Source: JBKBMT01 sp046295655
GTDB lineage: Bacteria; Pseudomonadota; Alphaproteobacteria; Rhodobacterales; Rhodobacteraceae
Assembly: GCA_046295655.1 (NCBI GenBank)
Contig: JBKBMT010000027.1
Span: 1 to 35,938 of the forward strand
Length of the DNA stretch: 35,938 nt
Direction: 5' to 3'
Of the stretch, positions 15,390 through 24,124 are shown piece after piece. A program made the translations under genes and the position numbers. The notes below the pieces were generated by a model. That model saw only the letters and a list, made by a program, of their open reading frames with translations, was not told where the DNA came from and did not search any database. Within the stretch, counting starts at the first letter, position 1. Every line of letters begins with the position of its first letter.

Positions 15390-16207
15390 GCCGCATCCTG
15401 TCGATGGCCCAGACCGAATTCCGCATCGCGATGCGCAACCGCTGGGTTGCTGTGGCAGTGGCGATGATGGTGGTCTTTGCGCTGGTGCTGTCCGCAGCCG
15501 GATCGGCCCCGACCGGCGTTCTGGGCGCAGACCGGCTGTCGGTGGTGGTCGCCTCGCTCACCTCGCTGGCGGTCTATCTGGTGCCGCTGGTGGCGCTTCT
15601 GATGAGCTTCGACGCGGTCGCGGGCGAGGTGGAGCGCGGCACGTTGCCGCTGCTGCTGACCTATCCCGTGAGCCGGACCGAGGTGCTGCTGGGCAAGCTT
15701 CTTGCCCATGTGGCGGTGCTGGCGATCGCCGTCGGGGCGGGATACGGACTTGCGGGGCTGGCCGCCTGGGCAATGGACGAACGGGCGACGGCGGGCCTGC
15801 CGGCGCTGTGGCGGCTGGGCTGGTCGTCGGTGGTTCTGGGCGCTGTGTTCCTCGGGGCGGGCTATGCCCTGTCGTCGCTGGCACGGCGGCCGTCGGGCGC
15901 GGCTGGGCTGGCGATCGGGCTGTGGCTCGGGGCGATCGTGCTGTACGATCTGGGTCTGCTGGCCGCTCTGGTCGCCGACAGCGGCGGCACCTTCACCACA
16001 ACCGTGTTTCCCTGGGCGATGCTGGCCAATCCGGCCGATGCCTTTCGCCTGTACAATCTGGCGGCGTCCGAGGCGGCATCCGCCGCGGCCGGCCTGTCGG
16101 GGGCGGCGAACACGATCCCGTCCTGGCAGGCGCTGGTCTCGCTGGCGCTGTGGCCCTTCGCCGCCCTGGCGCTGGCCGTCGCTGCATTCCGGAGGGTTTC
16201 GCCATGA
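15386..16207 (+). CDS. nosY: NosY, membrane permease of the NosDFY system
   Basis: NosY is the inner-membrane subunit of the NosDFY ABC system. The 273-residue product has about six hydrophobic segments: an N-terminal one after the cytoplasmic TEFRIAMRNR stretch, then others near residues 55, 110, 145, 185 and 245. It has the ABC-2 style GEVERGTLPLLLTYPVSRTEVLLGK segment (residues about 75-100), typical of this permease class. It starts inside the nosF stop (ATGA) and its own stop overlaps nosL. Size and order match nosY of other denitrifiers. Confidence 0.92.
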   Translation: MSRILSMAQTEFRIAMRNRWVAVAVAMMVVFALVLSAAGSAPTGVLGADRLSVVVASLTSLAVYLVPLVALLMSFDAVAGEVERGTLPLLLTYPVSRTEVLLGKLLAHVAVLAIAVGAGYGLAGLAAWAMDERATAGLPALWRLGWSSVVLGAVFLGAGYALSSLARRPSGAAGLAIGLWLGAIVLYDLGLLAALVADSGGTFTTTVFPWAMLANPADAFRLYNLAASEAASAAAGLSGAANTIPSWQALVSLALWPFAALALAVAAFRRVSP

Positions 16208-16770
16208 TCCGAACGATCGCCATCCTGTTCCTGCTCTTGGCCGCCGCCTGCAAGGAGGATGTCGCCGACCGGCCGCCGCCGGTGCCGCTCACCGCCTCGG
16301 CCGTGGGCCATTACTGCCAGATGGATCTGCTGGAACATCCCGGACCGAAGGCGCAGGTGCACCTGGACGGCATGCCCCATCCGCTGTTCTTCAGCCAGGT
16401 GCGCGATGCTCTGGCCTATCAGCGCCTGCCGGAACAGAGCCACATCATCGTCGCGATCTACGTGAATGACATGGGCGCGGCGCCGAGCTGGGAAGATCCG
16501 GGGGCAGAGAACTGGATCGATGCGGAAACCGCGGTCTATGTCGTCGGATCCTCCGCGACCGGCGGCATGGGGGTGTCGGAGTTCGTCCCGTTCGCCGACC
16601 GCGCCGCCGCCGCCGCCTTCGTCGCCCGGCACGGGGGGCAGGCGCTTGCCATGGCCGAGATACCCGTTGCGGCGATCCTGGCCCCCGAGGGCGGACCGCC
16701 TTCCGCAGCCGCGGACGAGGGCGATTTCCTGCGCCGGCTCGACGCGCTGCGCCACAATAGCGGAGGCTGA
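16204..16770 (+). CDS. nosL: NosL, outer-face copper chaperone lipoprotein
   Basis: NosL is a lipoprotein that binds Cu(I) and supplies copper to the NosDFY/NosZ assembly line. The 188-residue product has a short hydrophobic signal and a lipobox LAAAC with the lipidated Cys at position 16. A likely copper-binding CQM motif follows in HYCQMDLLEHPGPKAQ (about residues 36-51), with further Met residues (DGMPH, NDMGA, GGMGV). The ATG overlaps the nosY stop by four bases. Length is typical of NosL. Confidence 0.92.
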   Translation: MIRTIAILFLLLAAACKEDVADRPPPVPLTASAVGHYCQMDLLEHPGPKAQVHLDGMPHPLFFSQVRDALAYQRLPEQSHIIVAIYVNDMGAAPSWEDPGAENWIDAETAVYVVGSSATGGMGVSEFVPFADRAAAAAFVARHGGQALAMAEIPVAAILAPEGGPPSAAADEGDFLRRLDALRHNSGG

Positions 16771-16771
16771 G

Positions 16772-17668
16772 ATGCGCCTGACCCGCCGCCGCATCCTGAC
16801 CGTTCTGGCGGCCCTGCCGGCCGGCTCGCTGCCCGCTTTTGCCGTTCTGCCGCAGCCGATCCGCGGGCAGGCGATGGGCGCGCAGGTGACGCTGCACCTG
16901 GACCATCCCGAGGCCGCGCGGCTGGGCGGGATCGCGCTGGCAGAGATCCGGCGGCTGGAGGGGATATTCAGCCTCTACCTTGCCGACTCCGCGCTTGTCA
17001 GGTTGAACCGGGAGGGCAGGCTCGACCGTCCGCCCCCCGAATTGCTGGAGTGCCTGACGCTCTGCGCGGCGGTGCACCGCGCAAGCGCCGGGCTTTTCGA
17101 CCCGACGGTGCAGCCGCTCTGGGCGACGCTCGCACAGGCCCATGCGACCGGCCGTGCCCCGGATCCGGCGCGGATGGCCGCGGCGCGACGGCGGATCGGG
17201 TGGGACCGGGTGCGCTTCGGGCCGGACCGGGTGATGCTGGATCGGGGGCAGGCCCTGACGCTGAATGGCATCGCTCAGGGCGTCGTTGCGGACCGGATCG
17301 CTGCGCTGCTGCGGCAAGAGGGTCTGGAGGTGGGCCTGATCGACGCGGGCGAAATCGTCGCGGTCGGGTCCGACTGGCCGGTGCGGGTGGCAGGCGGGCC
17401 GCGGCTGCGGCTGACGGACCGGTCGCTTGCGACCTCCGGGCCGTTCGGCACGGTCCTGGACCTGGACGGCCGGCAGGGGCACATCCTGTCGCCGTTCGAG
17501 GGCGCGGCGGCGCCACGCTGGCGCAGCGTTTCGGTATCCGCACCGCGGGCGGCGCTGGCCGACGCGCTTTCGACCGCCGTCTGCCTGATGCCCGACGAAG
17601 CTGCCATCGCCGCCATGGTCGGGCCCTTTGCCGGCGCCCGTGTGGAAGACCTCGCGCCGGTTGCGTGA
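16772..17668 (+). CDS. nosX: NosX, periplasmic FMN transferase (ApbE family)
   Basis: NosX belongs to the ApbE flavin transferases, which attach FMN from FAD to a threonine; its expected target is Thr148 of NosR. The 298-residue product starts with a twin-arginine-like signal (RRRILTVLAALPAG), so it is likely Tat-exported. ApbE hallmarks follow: QAMGAQVTLHL near residue 33, LNGIAQGVVADRIA in the middle, and LSTAVCLMPDEA near the C-terminus. The ATG at 16772 has CGGAGG six bases upstream and lies one base after the nosL stop. It is the last gene of the nos operon. Confidence 0.92.
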   Translation: MRLTRRRILTVLAALPAGSLPAFAVLPQPIRGQAMGAQVTLHLDHPEAARLGGIALAEIRRLEGIFSLYLADSALVRLNREGRLDRPPPELLECLTLCAAVHRASAGLFDPTVQPLWATLAQAHATGRAPDPARMAAARRRIGWDRVRFGPDRVMLDRGQALTLNGIAQGVVADRIAALLRQEGLEVGLIDAGEIVAVGSDWPVRVAGGPRLRLTDRSLATSGPFGTVLDLDGRQGHILSPFEGAAAPRWRSVSVSAPRAALADALSTAVCLMPDEAAIAAMVGPFAGARVEDLAPVA

Positions 17669-17691
17669 CGCGAGCCCTCAGCCTTTGTTTC

Positions 17692-17711
17692 CGAAACACG
17701 GGATGGTTTCG
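17692..17711 (+). terminator. Possible weak terminator after nosX
   Basis: A 6-bp inverted repeat (CGAAAC and GTTTCG, 8-base loop) lies in the 99-base gap after nosX and is followed by a short GGGCCTTTTCT stretch. Stem and T-run are short, so it is at best a weak intrinsic terminator. Its placement between the nos operon and the polysaccharide genes makes it plausible. Confidence 0.3.
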
Positions 17712-17767
17712 CGGGCCTTTTCTGCGTAGCATCGGGCCATCATCGGCAGGGACCGGGCAAAGTACAG

Positions 17768-18952
17768 ATGGACGCAGACGCCTTGCCCGGACCGGGCCGC
17801 GCGCGCCGGCAGGCCGATGCAGACCGTGACCCCGGGGGTGAACTGGCCCGGATCCAGGTCGCAACCCCGATCTCGGTCGTCATCCCGACCTACCGCGAGG
17901 CGCAGAACATACCCTTGCTGATCGCGCGGATCGATGCGCTGCGCCGGAGCTACGCGCTCGACCTCGAAGTGCTGTTCATGGACGACGACAGCAATGACGG
18001 CAGCATCGAGGCGGTCGCGGCGGCGGGGCACGACTGGTGCACGATCCACGTCCGCAAGTCCGACCGCGGGCTGAGCCAGGCGGTGCTGGACGGGTTCCGG
18101 CGGGCGCGCCACCCGGTCCTGATCTGCATGGACGGGGATCTGTCGCATCCGCCCGAGGTGATCCCGCGCATGGTGCTGGCGCTGGCGGCCGGGGCGCAGT
18201 TCGCCTTCGGGTCGCGCTATGTACCCGGTGGCACGACCGCCGACGACTGGGGCATGTTCCGCTGGCTGAACAGCCGCGTCGCGACGCTGCTGGCCCGCCC
18301 CCTGACCACGGCCCGCGACCCGATGTCGGGCTTCTTTGCGCTGCGAAAGGCGGATTTCGACCGTGCCGAAGGGCTGAACCCGGTCGGCTACAAGATCGCG
18401 CTGGAACTTATCGTGAAATGTGGTTTCGACAACGTCGCCGAGATCCCGATCCACTTCGCCGACCGGATGCACGGCGAAAGCAAGCTGACGCTCCGCCAGC
18501 AGCTGCTCTACATCAAGCATCTGCGCCGGCTCTACCTGCACCGCTTCGCGAATGCGATGTCGGTCGCGCAATTCGCCGTGGTCGGGGCGTCGGGCGTGGT
18601 GGTGAACCTGAGCGTGCTGACGGTGCTTCAGCTTCTGGGGTTTCGCGACGCGATCTCGCTGGCGGGCGGCATCGCGGTCAGCGTCTGCACGAATTTCCTC
18701 CTCAACCGCCGGTTCACCTTCTCCTATGCCCGCGACCGGAACATCTGGCGCCAGTTCGCGGGCTTCATTTCGGTCTCGGCCCTCGGGATCTTGGTGAACT
18801 ACACGGTGGCGCTGTTCGCCGCCTCGCGGCTGCCGGGCGACATGGCGTTCGGGCTGCATCTGGCCGCGCTGATCGGAATCGCCTGCGGCATGACGTTCAA
18901 CTATCTCGGCAACCGCTATGTCATCTTCCGCAAGACCCATATCCGCGACTGA
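17768..18952 (+). CDS. DPM1-like family 2 glycosyltransferase fused to a GtrA domain
   Basis: The N-terminal part (residues about 35-260) is a GT2 domain like dolichyl/polyprenyl-phosphate mannose synthase, with VVIPTYREAQNIP, the DXD-type MDGDLSHPPE at D122/D124 and a GSRYVPGG segment. The C-terminal part (about 270-390) has four membrane helices of the GtrA family, including the typical FLLNRRFTF and NYLGNRYVIFRK. The enzyme likely transfers a sugar from a nucleotide donor to undecaprenyl phosphate at the cytoplasmic face, with the GtrA domain as anchor or flippase partner. It opens the polysaccharide region and overlaps the next gene by 35 bases, whose product could use the lipid-linked sugar. 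The donor sugar cannot be read from sequence. Confidence 0.88.
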   Translation: MDADALPGPGRARRQADADRDPGGELARIQVATPISVVIPTYREAQNIPLLIARIDALRRSYALDLEVLFMDDDSNDGSIEAVAAAGHDWCTIHVRKSDRGLSQAVLDGFRRARHPVLICMDGDLSHPPEVIPRMVLALAAGAQFAFGSRYVPGGTTADDWGMFRWLNSRVATLLARPLTTARDPMSGFFALRKADFDRAEGLNPVGYKIALELIVKCGFDNVAEIPIHFADRMHGESKLTLRQQLLYIKHLRRLYLHRFANAMSVAQFAVVGASGVVVNLSVLTVLQLLGFRDAISLAGGIAVSVCTNFLLNRRFTFSYARDRNIWRQFAGFISVSALGILVNYTVALFAASRLPGDMAFGLHLAALIGIACGMTFNYLGNRYVIFRKTHIRD

Positions 18953-20390
18953 GGGGCTTGCGGTCGTCGGGCTGATGGCCGCGGCGCTTGCCGTTGCGTC
19001 CTGGCGGATCGGCTATCCGGCGCTCTGGGTCGACGAACATGTGTCGCTTGCCTTCACCCAGGAAAGCTGGCGGGATCTGGCGGGGCGGCTCTGGTCCGTC
19101 GATACGCACCGGCCGGTGTATTATGGCCTGCTGAAAGCCTGGATCGAGGCGGTGGGAACCGACCGCGCGCTGATGCGGCTGCTGGGCGCGGTGCTGGCCG
19201 CGCTTGCGGTCGGGGCGGTCTGGGCGATCGGCCGCGTGCTGGGGGGCGCCCGGGTGGGGTTGCTTGCGGCAGCGCTTTCGGTCTGTTCACCCATGGCGGT
19301 GGCGCAGGCGCGTGATCTGCGGATGTATCCGCTGTCCACACTTGCCATCCTCGTCGCGATCCTGGCGATCGCGCTGATCCTCCGGCGCGGTCCGACCAGA
19401 GGCCGGTGGATCCTGTTCGCGGTCGCGGCGGCGCTGGCGTTCCATGCGCAGGCGGTCGGTGTGCTGCTGGTGCCTGTTGCCGGATCGGTTGTTGTCGGCC
19501 TGGCGGTGTCGGGGCTGGTTCCAAGGGTGCTGGTCGGGCAGTTCCTGATGGCGGCGGCGCTGTGGCTGCTGCTGATCCTCCCCGGGCTCGTTCCGATGGT
19601 GGCGCATACCCGCGACACGCTTGCCGATTTCTGGATCCCCGAGCCGAGTCCCGGCTGGGTCTGGTCACAAATCGCCGGCGCCTATCCCTATCCGGCGGTG
19701 GCGAAACCCTTCGTTCTGGCCGCGCTGGTCGGCGGCTTCGTCGCCCTGTGGCGGGCCGACCGGCGGGCCTTCTGGCTGCTTCTGGCGATGGTTGCGGGGA
19801 TGCCGCTTCTGCTGTGGGTGCTGAGCTACCTGCGGCCGGTGCTGATTGTCAGGGTTTTCGTCTGGACCACGCTGGTGGCCGCGGTCGTCATGGCCTTCGG
19901 TCTGGCGGCCCTGCGGCCTGTGCTGCGCCATGCCGCGCTTGCGGGTCTGGTCGGGCTGCAACTGGTCGCCTTGCGCCCGCTCTATCCCGCCGAGCGGCAG
20001 TTCACCGATCTGGACCGGCTGGCACCCGCGCTGCGGGGTTTCGACACCGCGCGCGACGTGATGATCCTGGAGCTGGCGGCGTTCGAGCCGAACCTGCGCT
20101 GGAACCACCCGACCCTGCGCGCGGCGGACCTGCGCACCTTCAGCCACGGCGACCGGCGCGACCCCTTTGCGGCGCTGCTGTGGTCGGATCACCGGAACCG
20201 GTCGGAGGCGGCCGGCATGCCGCTCGGCACCGGCCGGGTCTGGCTTATCTCCGAGACCGAGCCGATGTTTCCGGTGCCCGAGTCAGACAGCGTGGTGCCG
20301 GCGCTCGATGCGATCCGGGCGCGTGCGCGTCCGGTGCACCGCGAAAGCCACGGCCGGGTGGCGCTGGAAATCCTCGAGCCCGACGCGTGA
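18918..20390 (+). CDS. GT-C fold integral membrane glycosyltransferase (ArnT/PMT-like)
   Basis: The 490-residue product has about ten to twelve hydrophobic segments in its first 350 residues and a soluble C-terminal domain. Near the N-terminus is YPALWVDEHVSL, the acidic first-loop motif of PMT/ArnT enzymes that use polyprenyl-phosphate sugars. RPVYYGLL and the QARDLRMYPL region fit the same family. It probably transfers the sugar made available by the preceding GT2-GtrA protein to a surface glycan or lipid on the periplasmic side. The 35-base overlap with that gene supports joint function. An internal ATG at 18975 is a possible shorter start. The acceptor is unknown. Confidence 0.82.
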   Translation: MSSSARPISATEGLAVVGLMAAALAVASWRIGYPALWVDEHVSLAFTQESWRDLAGRLWSVDTHRPVYYGLLKAWIEAVGTDRALMRLLGAVLAALAVGAVWAIGRVLGGARVGLLAAALSVCSPMAVAQARDLRMYPLSTLAILVAILAIALILRRGPTRGRWILFAVAAALAFHAQAVGVLLVPVAGSVVVGLAVSGLVPRVLVGQFLMAAALWLLLILPGLVPMVAHTRDTLADFWIPEPSPGWVWSQIAGAYPYPAVAKPFVLAALVGGFVALWRADRRAFWLLLAMVAGMPLLLWVLSYLRPVLIVRVFVWTTLVAAVVMAFGLAALRPVLRHAALAGLVGLQLVALRPLYPAERQFTDLDRLAPALRGFDTARDVMILELAAFEPNLRWNHPTLRAADLRTFSHGDRRDPFAALLWSDHRNRSEAAGMPLGTGRVWLISETEPMFPVPESDSVVPALDAIRARARPVHRESHGRVALEILEPDA

Positions 20391-20403
20391 GATCCGGGTC
20401 CGC

Positions 20404-21453
20404 TCAGTCCTCGGAGCCGAAGCATCTGGCCCGCAGGTCGAGGTAGAGCGCTTCCACGCGATCCGGCGGGGCGTGCAGAAGCTGCATTCCGACCCGCGCC
20501 GCCGCCCAGGCCCCCGCAAGACGGTCGCGCCCGAACCGGCCCCGCGCACCGAGCGCATATTGCAGGATTTTCCCCGCCTCGAAGCGGCGCAGGGCGGCGC
20601 GCATCGCGGCATCGGTCTCGCCCGACCGCGCGATCACATAGGCATGGTTCAGAAGCTGCATCGCCCCGAGCGCGCGACCGTTGGCCCGCCGTTCGGGCGC
20701 CTTGTGGTGATAGATTCTCGCGTTCCGCGCACCTATCAGGTGGTGGCTGCGCAGCACGCCGAAGCCTGCGTCGATATCCTCTAACAGCGCGTAGCGCCCG
20801 AGCGTCTCGCAGAATCCCGACCTGCGGATCACCTCGGTGCGGAACGACATGCGAAAGCCGGTCATCCACGGCACGACGATGGCATTCTCCTCCGCCAGCC
20901 AGGACGGCGGGGCCGGCAGGCGCGCCTGCAGGCGTTCCGCGACAAGGTGGAACGGATCGCGGAAGAAGCGGTCCTCGAACCGGCGCCGGGGCTGCGCCAG
21001 CCGGGCCCGCAGCCGGTCCGCCCGGGTCATGCGATAGGGCAGGTCGCCGCGGTCGAGCACACCCGGCGGCGGCACCGGAGAGGCCGCGGCACAGACCCCG
21101 CCGATCAGCCTGTCCGCGTCGCGGTCGTAGATCCGCAGCATCGCCTCGATCGCGCCGGGCAACATCAGGCTGTCGTCGTCAGGAAAGAACACGACCTCGG
21201 TCCCGACCATTGCAAGGCCGATGTTGCGCTGCACCGTCATGCCGGGCGGGGCGGGAACGTGCTGGAGCGGCACCAAGGTCCCAGGCCTCAGCCGCTCGAT
21301 CAGGGTCCGGTTGGGCGCGAGGTCGTCCGAGCTGTCGATCACCAGCACGGCATCCGGCAGCCGGTCGGCCCCGAGATGCAGCGGCAGCGACAGCGCCAAT
21401 GCCGCGGGCCGGTTGCGCGTGACGATCACGGTGGTGTAGCGGGTTTCGGTCAC
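20404..21453 (-). CDS. Family 2 glycosyltransferase
   Basis: The 349-residue product (GTG start at 21453, with AGGA seven bases upstream) has a GT-A fold: VIVTRNRPAAL at the N-terminus, VLVIDSSDD, a QRNIGLA motif and the metal-binding FPDDDSLM. A later RYALLEDIDAGFG segment fits the acceptor/catalytic-base region of GT2 enzymes. No membrane helices are seen, so it is probably cytoplasmic or peripheral. It is convergent with the upstream GT-C gene (13-base gap) and divergent from the broken aldo/keto reductase. It most likely adds a sugar to the same surface glycan. Donor and linkage are unknown. Confidence 0.83.
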   Translation of the reverse strand: MTETRYTTVIVTRNRPAALALSLPLHLGADRLPDAVLVIDSSDDLAPNRTLIERLRPGTLVPLQHVPAPPGMTVQRNIGLAMVGTEVVFFPDDDSLMLPGAIEAMLRIYDRDADRLIGGVCAAASPVPPPGVLDRGDLPYRMTRADRLRARLAQPRRRFEDRFFRDPFHLVAERLQARLPAPPSWLAEENAIVVPWMTGFRMSFRTEVIRRSGFCETLGRYALLEDIDAGFGVLRSHHLIGARNARIYHHKAPERRANGRALGAMQLLNHAYVIARSGETDAAMRAALRRFEAGKILQYALGARGRFGRDRLAGAWAAARVGMQLLHAPPDRVEALYLDLRARCFGSED

Positions 21454-21530
21454 GTCGGCATCCTGCGCCGGGCGGCGCGGGACGCTTGTCCCGCATGACC
21501 CCGGCACCGTCAAGCTGTTCCTTCGGCGGG

Positions 21531-21559
21531 TTGACAGCCGATGCTGCGGCTGCACAGAT
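21531..21559 (+). promoter_or_regulatory. Candidate promoter of the aldo/keto reductase remnant
   Basis: TTGACA at 21531-21536 is followed 17 bases later by ACAGAT (21554-21559), giving a strong -35 and a modest -10 of alphaproteobacterial type. The predicted start near 21566 is 26 bases ahead of the ATG at 21592. It suggests that the downstream pair was once an expressed operon and may still be transcribed. Confidence 0.45.
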
Positions 21560-21591
21560 GCACGGGGCCCGGTTCGGGGCCGGAGGGTGCG

Positions 21592-22387
21592 ATGGCCGAA
21601 GGGCAGGTCTCGAGGATCGGGTTCGGCGGGGCGCGGCTCGGGTCGCTCAGCAATCCACTGTCGATGCGCGACTGCGCCCGGCTTCTGGACGTGGCGATCG
21701 AGATCGGGATCACGATGTTCGACACGGCCAACATCTATGGCCAGGGCGACAGCGAACGACTGATCGGCCGGGCGATCCGACGGGACCGCGAGCGGTTCAC
21801 CGTCGCCACCAAGGCGGGGCAGCGGTTTTCGCGCAAGATGCGCCTGCTGCAGCCCTTCAAGCCCCTGATCCGCATGTTTCCGCGCTCGACCCCCGCGACG
21901 CAGCAGGCAATCAAGGCACAGCGGGCGCGGAATGTCGGCCCGGCGTTCCAGGGGGGGCGGGCTGGAGGCCGATCTCGAGGCCTCGCTGCGCAGGCTGGGC
22001 ACCGACCACGTCGATCTGTTCCTTCTGCACAGCCCCGCCGAGACCGACCTGACCGATGGCAGGCTGTTCGATACGCTCGAGCGGATCCGGACCCGTGGTC
22101 TTGCCCGCCGCGTCGGGGTTTCGTGCGACAACGCTGCGGTCGGTGCGCTGGCCCTGACATCGGGCGCGGTGACGGCGCTGCAACTGCCGATTTCCGAACT
22201 GGACGATCTGCGGCCGCAGCTTGCGGGACGCGACATCTTCGTTGTCACCCGCGGGATCGTCCGCGCGCGGGGCAATCGCAGCGTGCGGGAAGCATTTGCC
22301 GATGCGGCCGCGGATTCCGCGATCACCACGGCGCTGGTCGAGACCAGTTCCGAAACCCACCTGCGCGCGCTTGCCGGGCTGCCATGA
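21592..22387 (+). pseudogene. Aldo/keto reductase, frameshifted at a G7 tract
   Basis: Residues encoded from the ATG at 21592 (preceded by CGGAGGG) show an aldo/keto reductase start: IGFGGARLG, FDTANIYGQGDSE with the catalytic Asp and Tyr, and VATKAG with the Lys. At 21951-21957 there are seven Gs, and downstream the family continues only in the next frame, as LEADLEASLRRLGTDHVDLFLLHSP (His of the active site) and RRVGVSCD. Removing one G restores a continuous protein of about 264 residues. As written, translation leaves the family frame and runs into the next gene's frame. The cause could be a real mutation, reversible poly-G slippage, or a sequencing error. When intact it would reduce an aldehyde or ketone, perhaps of a sugar, and be coupled to the next gene by an ATGA overlap. 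Confidence 0.8.
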
Positions 22388-23138
22388 TCCGCGATGCCCG
22401 CCGGTCGCCCGTGCCCGCCGAGGCGGATGTCGTCATCGTCACGGCAACGCCATCCTGTCGCTGATCTTCCTGATCAAGGGGGTCCTGATCGACGAATACC
22501 GCAAGATCCTGGTCGGCCACCGGGACCGGTCGAAGAAGGCCCTCGGCTACGGCTGGCCGCTCTATCGCCGGCACATCGGCAACGTGCTGCGCGGAATCGG
22601 ACCGCTGACGCTGTTTGTTGGCCGCTGGGTCCGGCTGCGGATCCTGCCCGCGCGCAAGCTGCCTGCGGCCTTCCTGGTTGCGCGGGACGGAAACTACGCG
22701 ATCGACCTGCAGTTCGAGCAGGTTCCGAACCCGGAAAGCCGCATCACCCTGGGCGCCGAGACCGACGCACATGGCGTCCGGCGGGCATGCATCGACTGGC
22801 GCCCCTGCGAGGCCGACCGCGCGGGGCTGGCGCGGGTGATCGCGGCAATGCAGGAGGCAAGCCGACCGGGCGTTCTGGAGTTCGACCCGGCGGACATCGA
22901 CCCGGCGACGGTGGAGCTTTTCCCTGTGCCGTCCCATCATATCGGCACGGCGCGGATGGCGGCCTCGCCCCGGACCGGGGTCTGCGATGCGAACGGCGAG
23001 GTCTTCGACACCCGGGGCCTCTACATCGCCGGCGCCGCCGCCTTTCCGACCAGCGGCTTCGCCAACCCGACGCTGATGATCGTGGCGCTCACCCTGCGGC
23101 TTGCGAACCATCTTGCCACGGTGACGCGGCGCCGCTGA
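22384..23138 (+). pseudogene. GMC-family FAD oxidoreductase with central deletion
   Basis: The ATG at 22384 overlaps the aldo/keto reductase stop and opens with a typical GMC N-terminus, AEADVVIV, where a GSGPAG-type FAD loop should follow. Instead the frame breaks at about 22440. From about 22443 another frame carries roughly 231 residues of GMC C-terminal part: HHIGTARMA with the active-site His, then GLYIAGAAAFPTSGFANPTLMIVALTLRLANHL. Compared with the usual 500-550 residues, about half the protein is missing, including most of the FAD domain, and the two remnants are out of frame. It cannot make a working oxidoreductase. The 3' end overlaps the convergent unknown gene by 50 bases. Confidence 0.82.
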
Positions 23139-24114
23139 GTCGGGCCTCCGGGGCGCTCCGGTCAGCAGCACCACGGGACATCAGCCCCAAGCCCCTGGCC
23201 CAGGATCTCGCGTCGAACTCGAACAGGTGATCGAAGTAACGCAATGCTTCCGCCTTGCTCCACAATCCCCGCTTGACGTTCGGCCAGTCATCGGCGTCCT
23301 CGCGCCGGATCAATCTGCGTCTGTAAAGCCTGACTGGCATGTAGTCGTGACCGAGTGCGTCCATGACCGCCATCCGATGGAGACCGTTGCGATTGACAAA
23401 ACATCGTTCGGTTCCCCTTTCCAACACATCGACCAGAACACCCGGGTCACCAAGCTCGAGTCCCGCGGCTCTGTTGTAGCCCCGGTTGCGTATCTGCCCG
23501 AGCGTTTTCCTGAAGCGCGCGAACTCGACCTCTCCGAGCCGATCCGAAACCGGCCCGAAACGGTAGAAGCCGTCCTTCTGGAGTGTGATCCCGGGTTCCC
23601 CGTTCTGAGACATGTCGCGCTCGAACGAGACCTGTGCCCTTCTGAGACCCGCATCGAGATCACGGGAGTCCCAAGGCGAAATCTGGATTGCCCAGGCAGG
23701 GAACGCTACCAGCCCGCGGCACGAAGTTTCCAGACCCGCCACGCTCTCGGCGCCGTTTCGGGGCCTCCAGGCGTGATAGTAGCGCGCGAGGATCGAGTCC
23801 CTGTACACCAAGTCGGGCGCGGCAATGAGCTCTCGCACCAGTTCGGAAAACGGGTTCCAGCCGGAGCGCCCGAAACTCTGGGCGGTCTTGAGGCGGCAAT
23901 CTGCCAGGGGAACCATGAACTGCGCGACCTCGCCGCGCTCGAGCCGGGCCAACGCATCATCGACGGTTTCGACCAGCGGAGGCTCCTCCGGGTCGCCGGC
24001 GATCCGGACCTTCAGACGGCGCAAGCCATATCTGAAATGCCGCAGGTGATGCTTCACACGGCGGTTTATGGCAAGGGCATCGCGGGCAAGCCTGGAAAAA
24101 TGCGGATTGGTCAT
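23089..24114 (-). CDS. Unknown protein, possible ParB/sulfiredoxin-like motif, lower GC
   Basis: The 341-residue product starts at an ATG at 24114 and has no signal peptide or membrane helix. The first 40 residues are strongly basic (NRRVKHHLRHFRYGLRRLK). The segment CFVNRNGLHRMAVMDALGHDYMPVRLYRRR (about residues 243-272) resembles the DGHHRLAAL-type loop of ParB/Srx-fold proteins, which suggests nucleotide binding but is not conclusive. Base composition differs from the surroundings: counted lines at 23221 and 23341 have 32 and 34 G/C of 60, against 46 of 60 at 4321 in nirDL. It lies between a decayed oxidoreductase and a sulfotransferase, so it may have arrived by transfer with surface-sugar genes. 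I do not recognise the family. Confidence 0.7.
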   Translation of the reverse strand: MTNPHFSRLARDALAINRRVKHHLRHFRYGLRRLKVRIAGDPEEPPLVETVDDALARLERGEVAQFMVPLADCRLKTAQSFGRSGWNPFSELVRELIAAPDLVYRDSILARYYHAWRPRNGAESVAGLETSCRGLVAFPAWAIQISPWDSRDLDAGLRRAQVSFERDMSQNGEPGITLQKDGFYRFGPVSDRLGEVEFARFRKTLGQIRNRGYNRAAGLELGDPGVLVDVLERGTERCFVNRNGLHRMAVMDALGHDYMPVRLYRRRLIRREDADDWPNVKRGLWSKAEALRYFDHLFEFDARSWARGLGLMSRGAADRSAPEARLSGAASPWQDGSQAAG

Positions 24115-24124
24115 TCATACCGGT

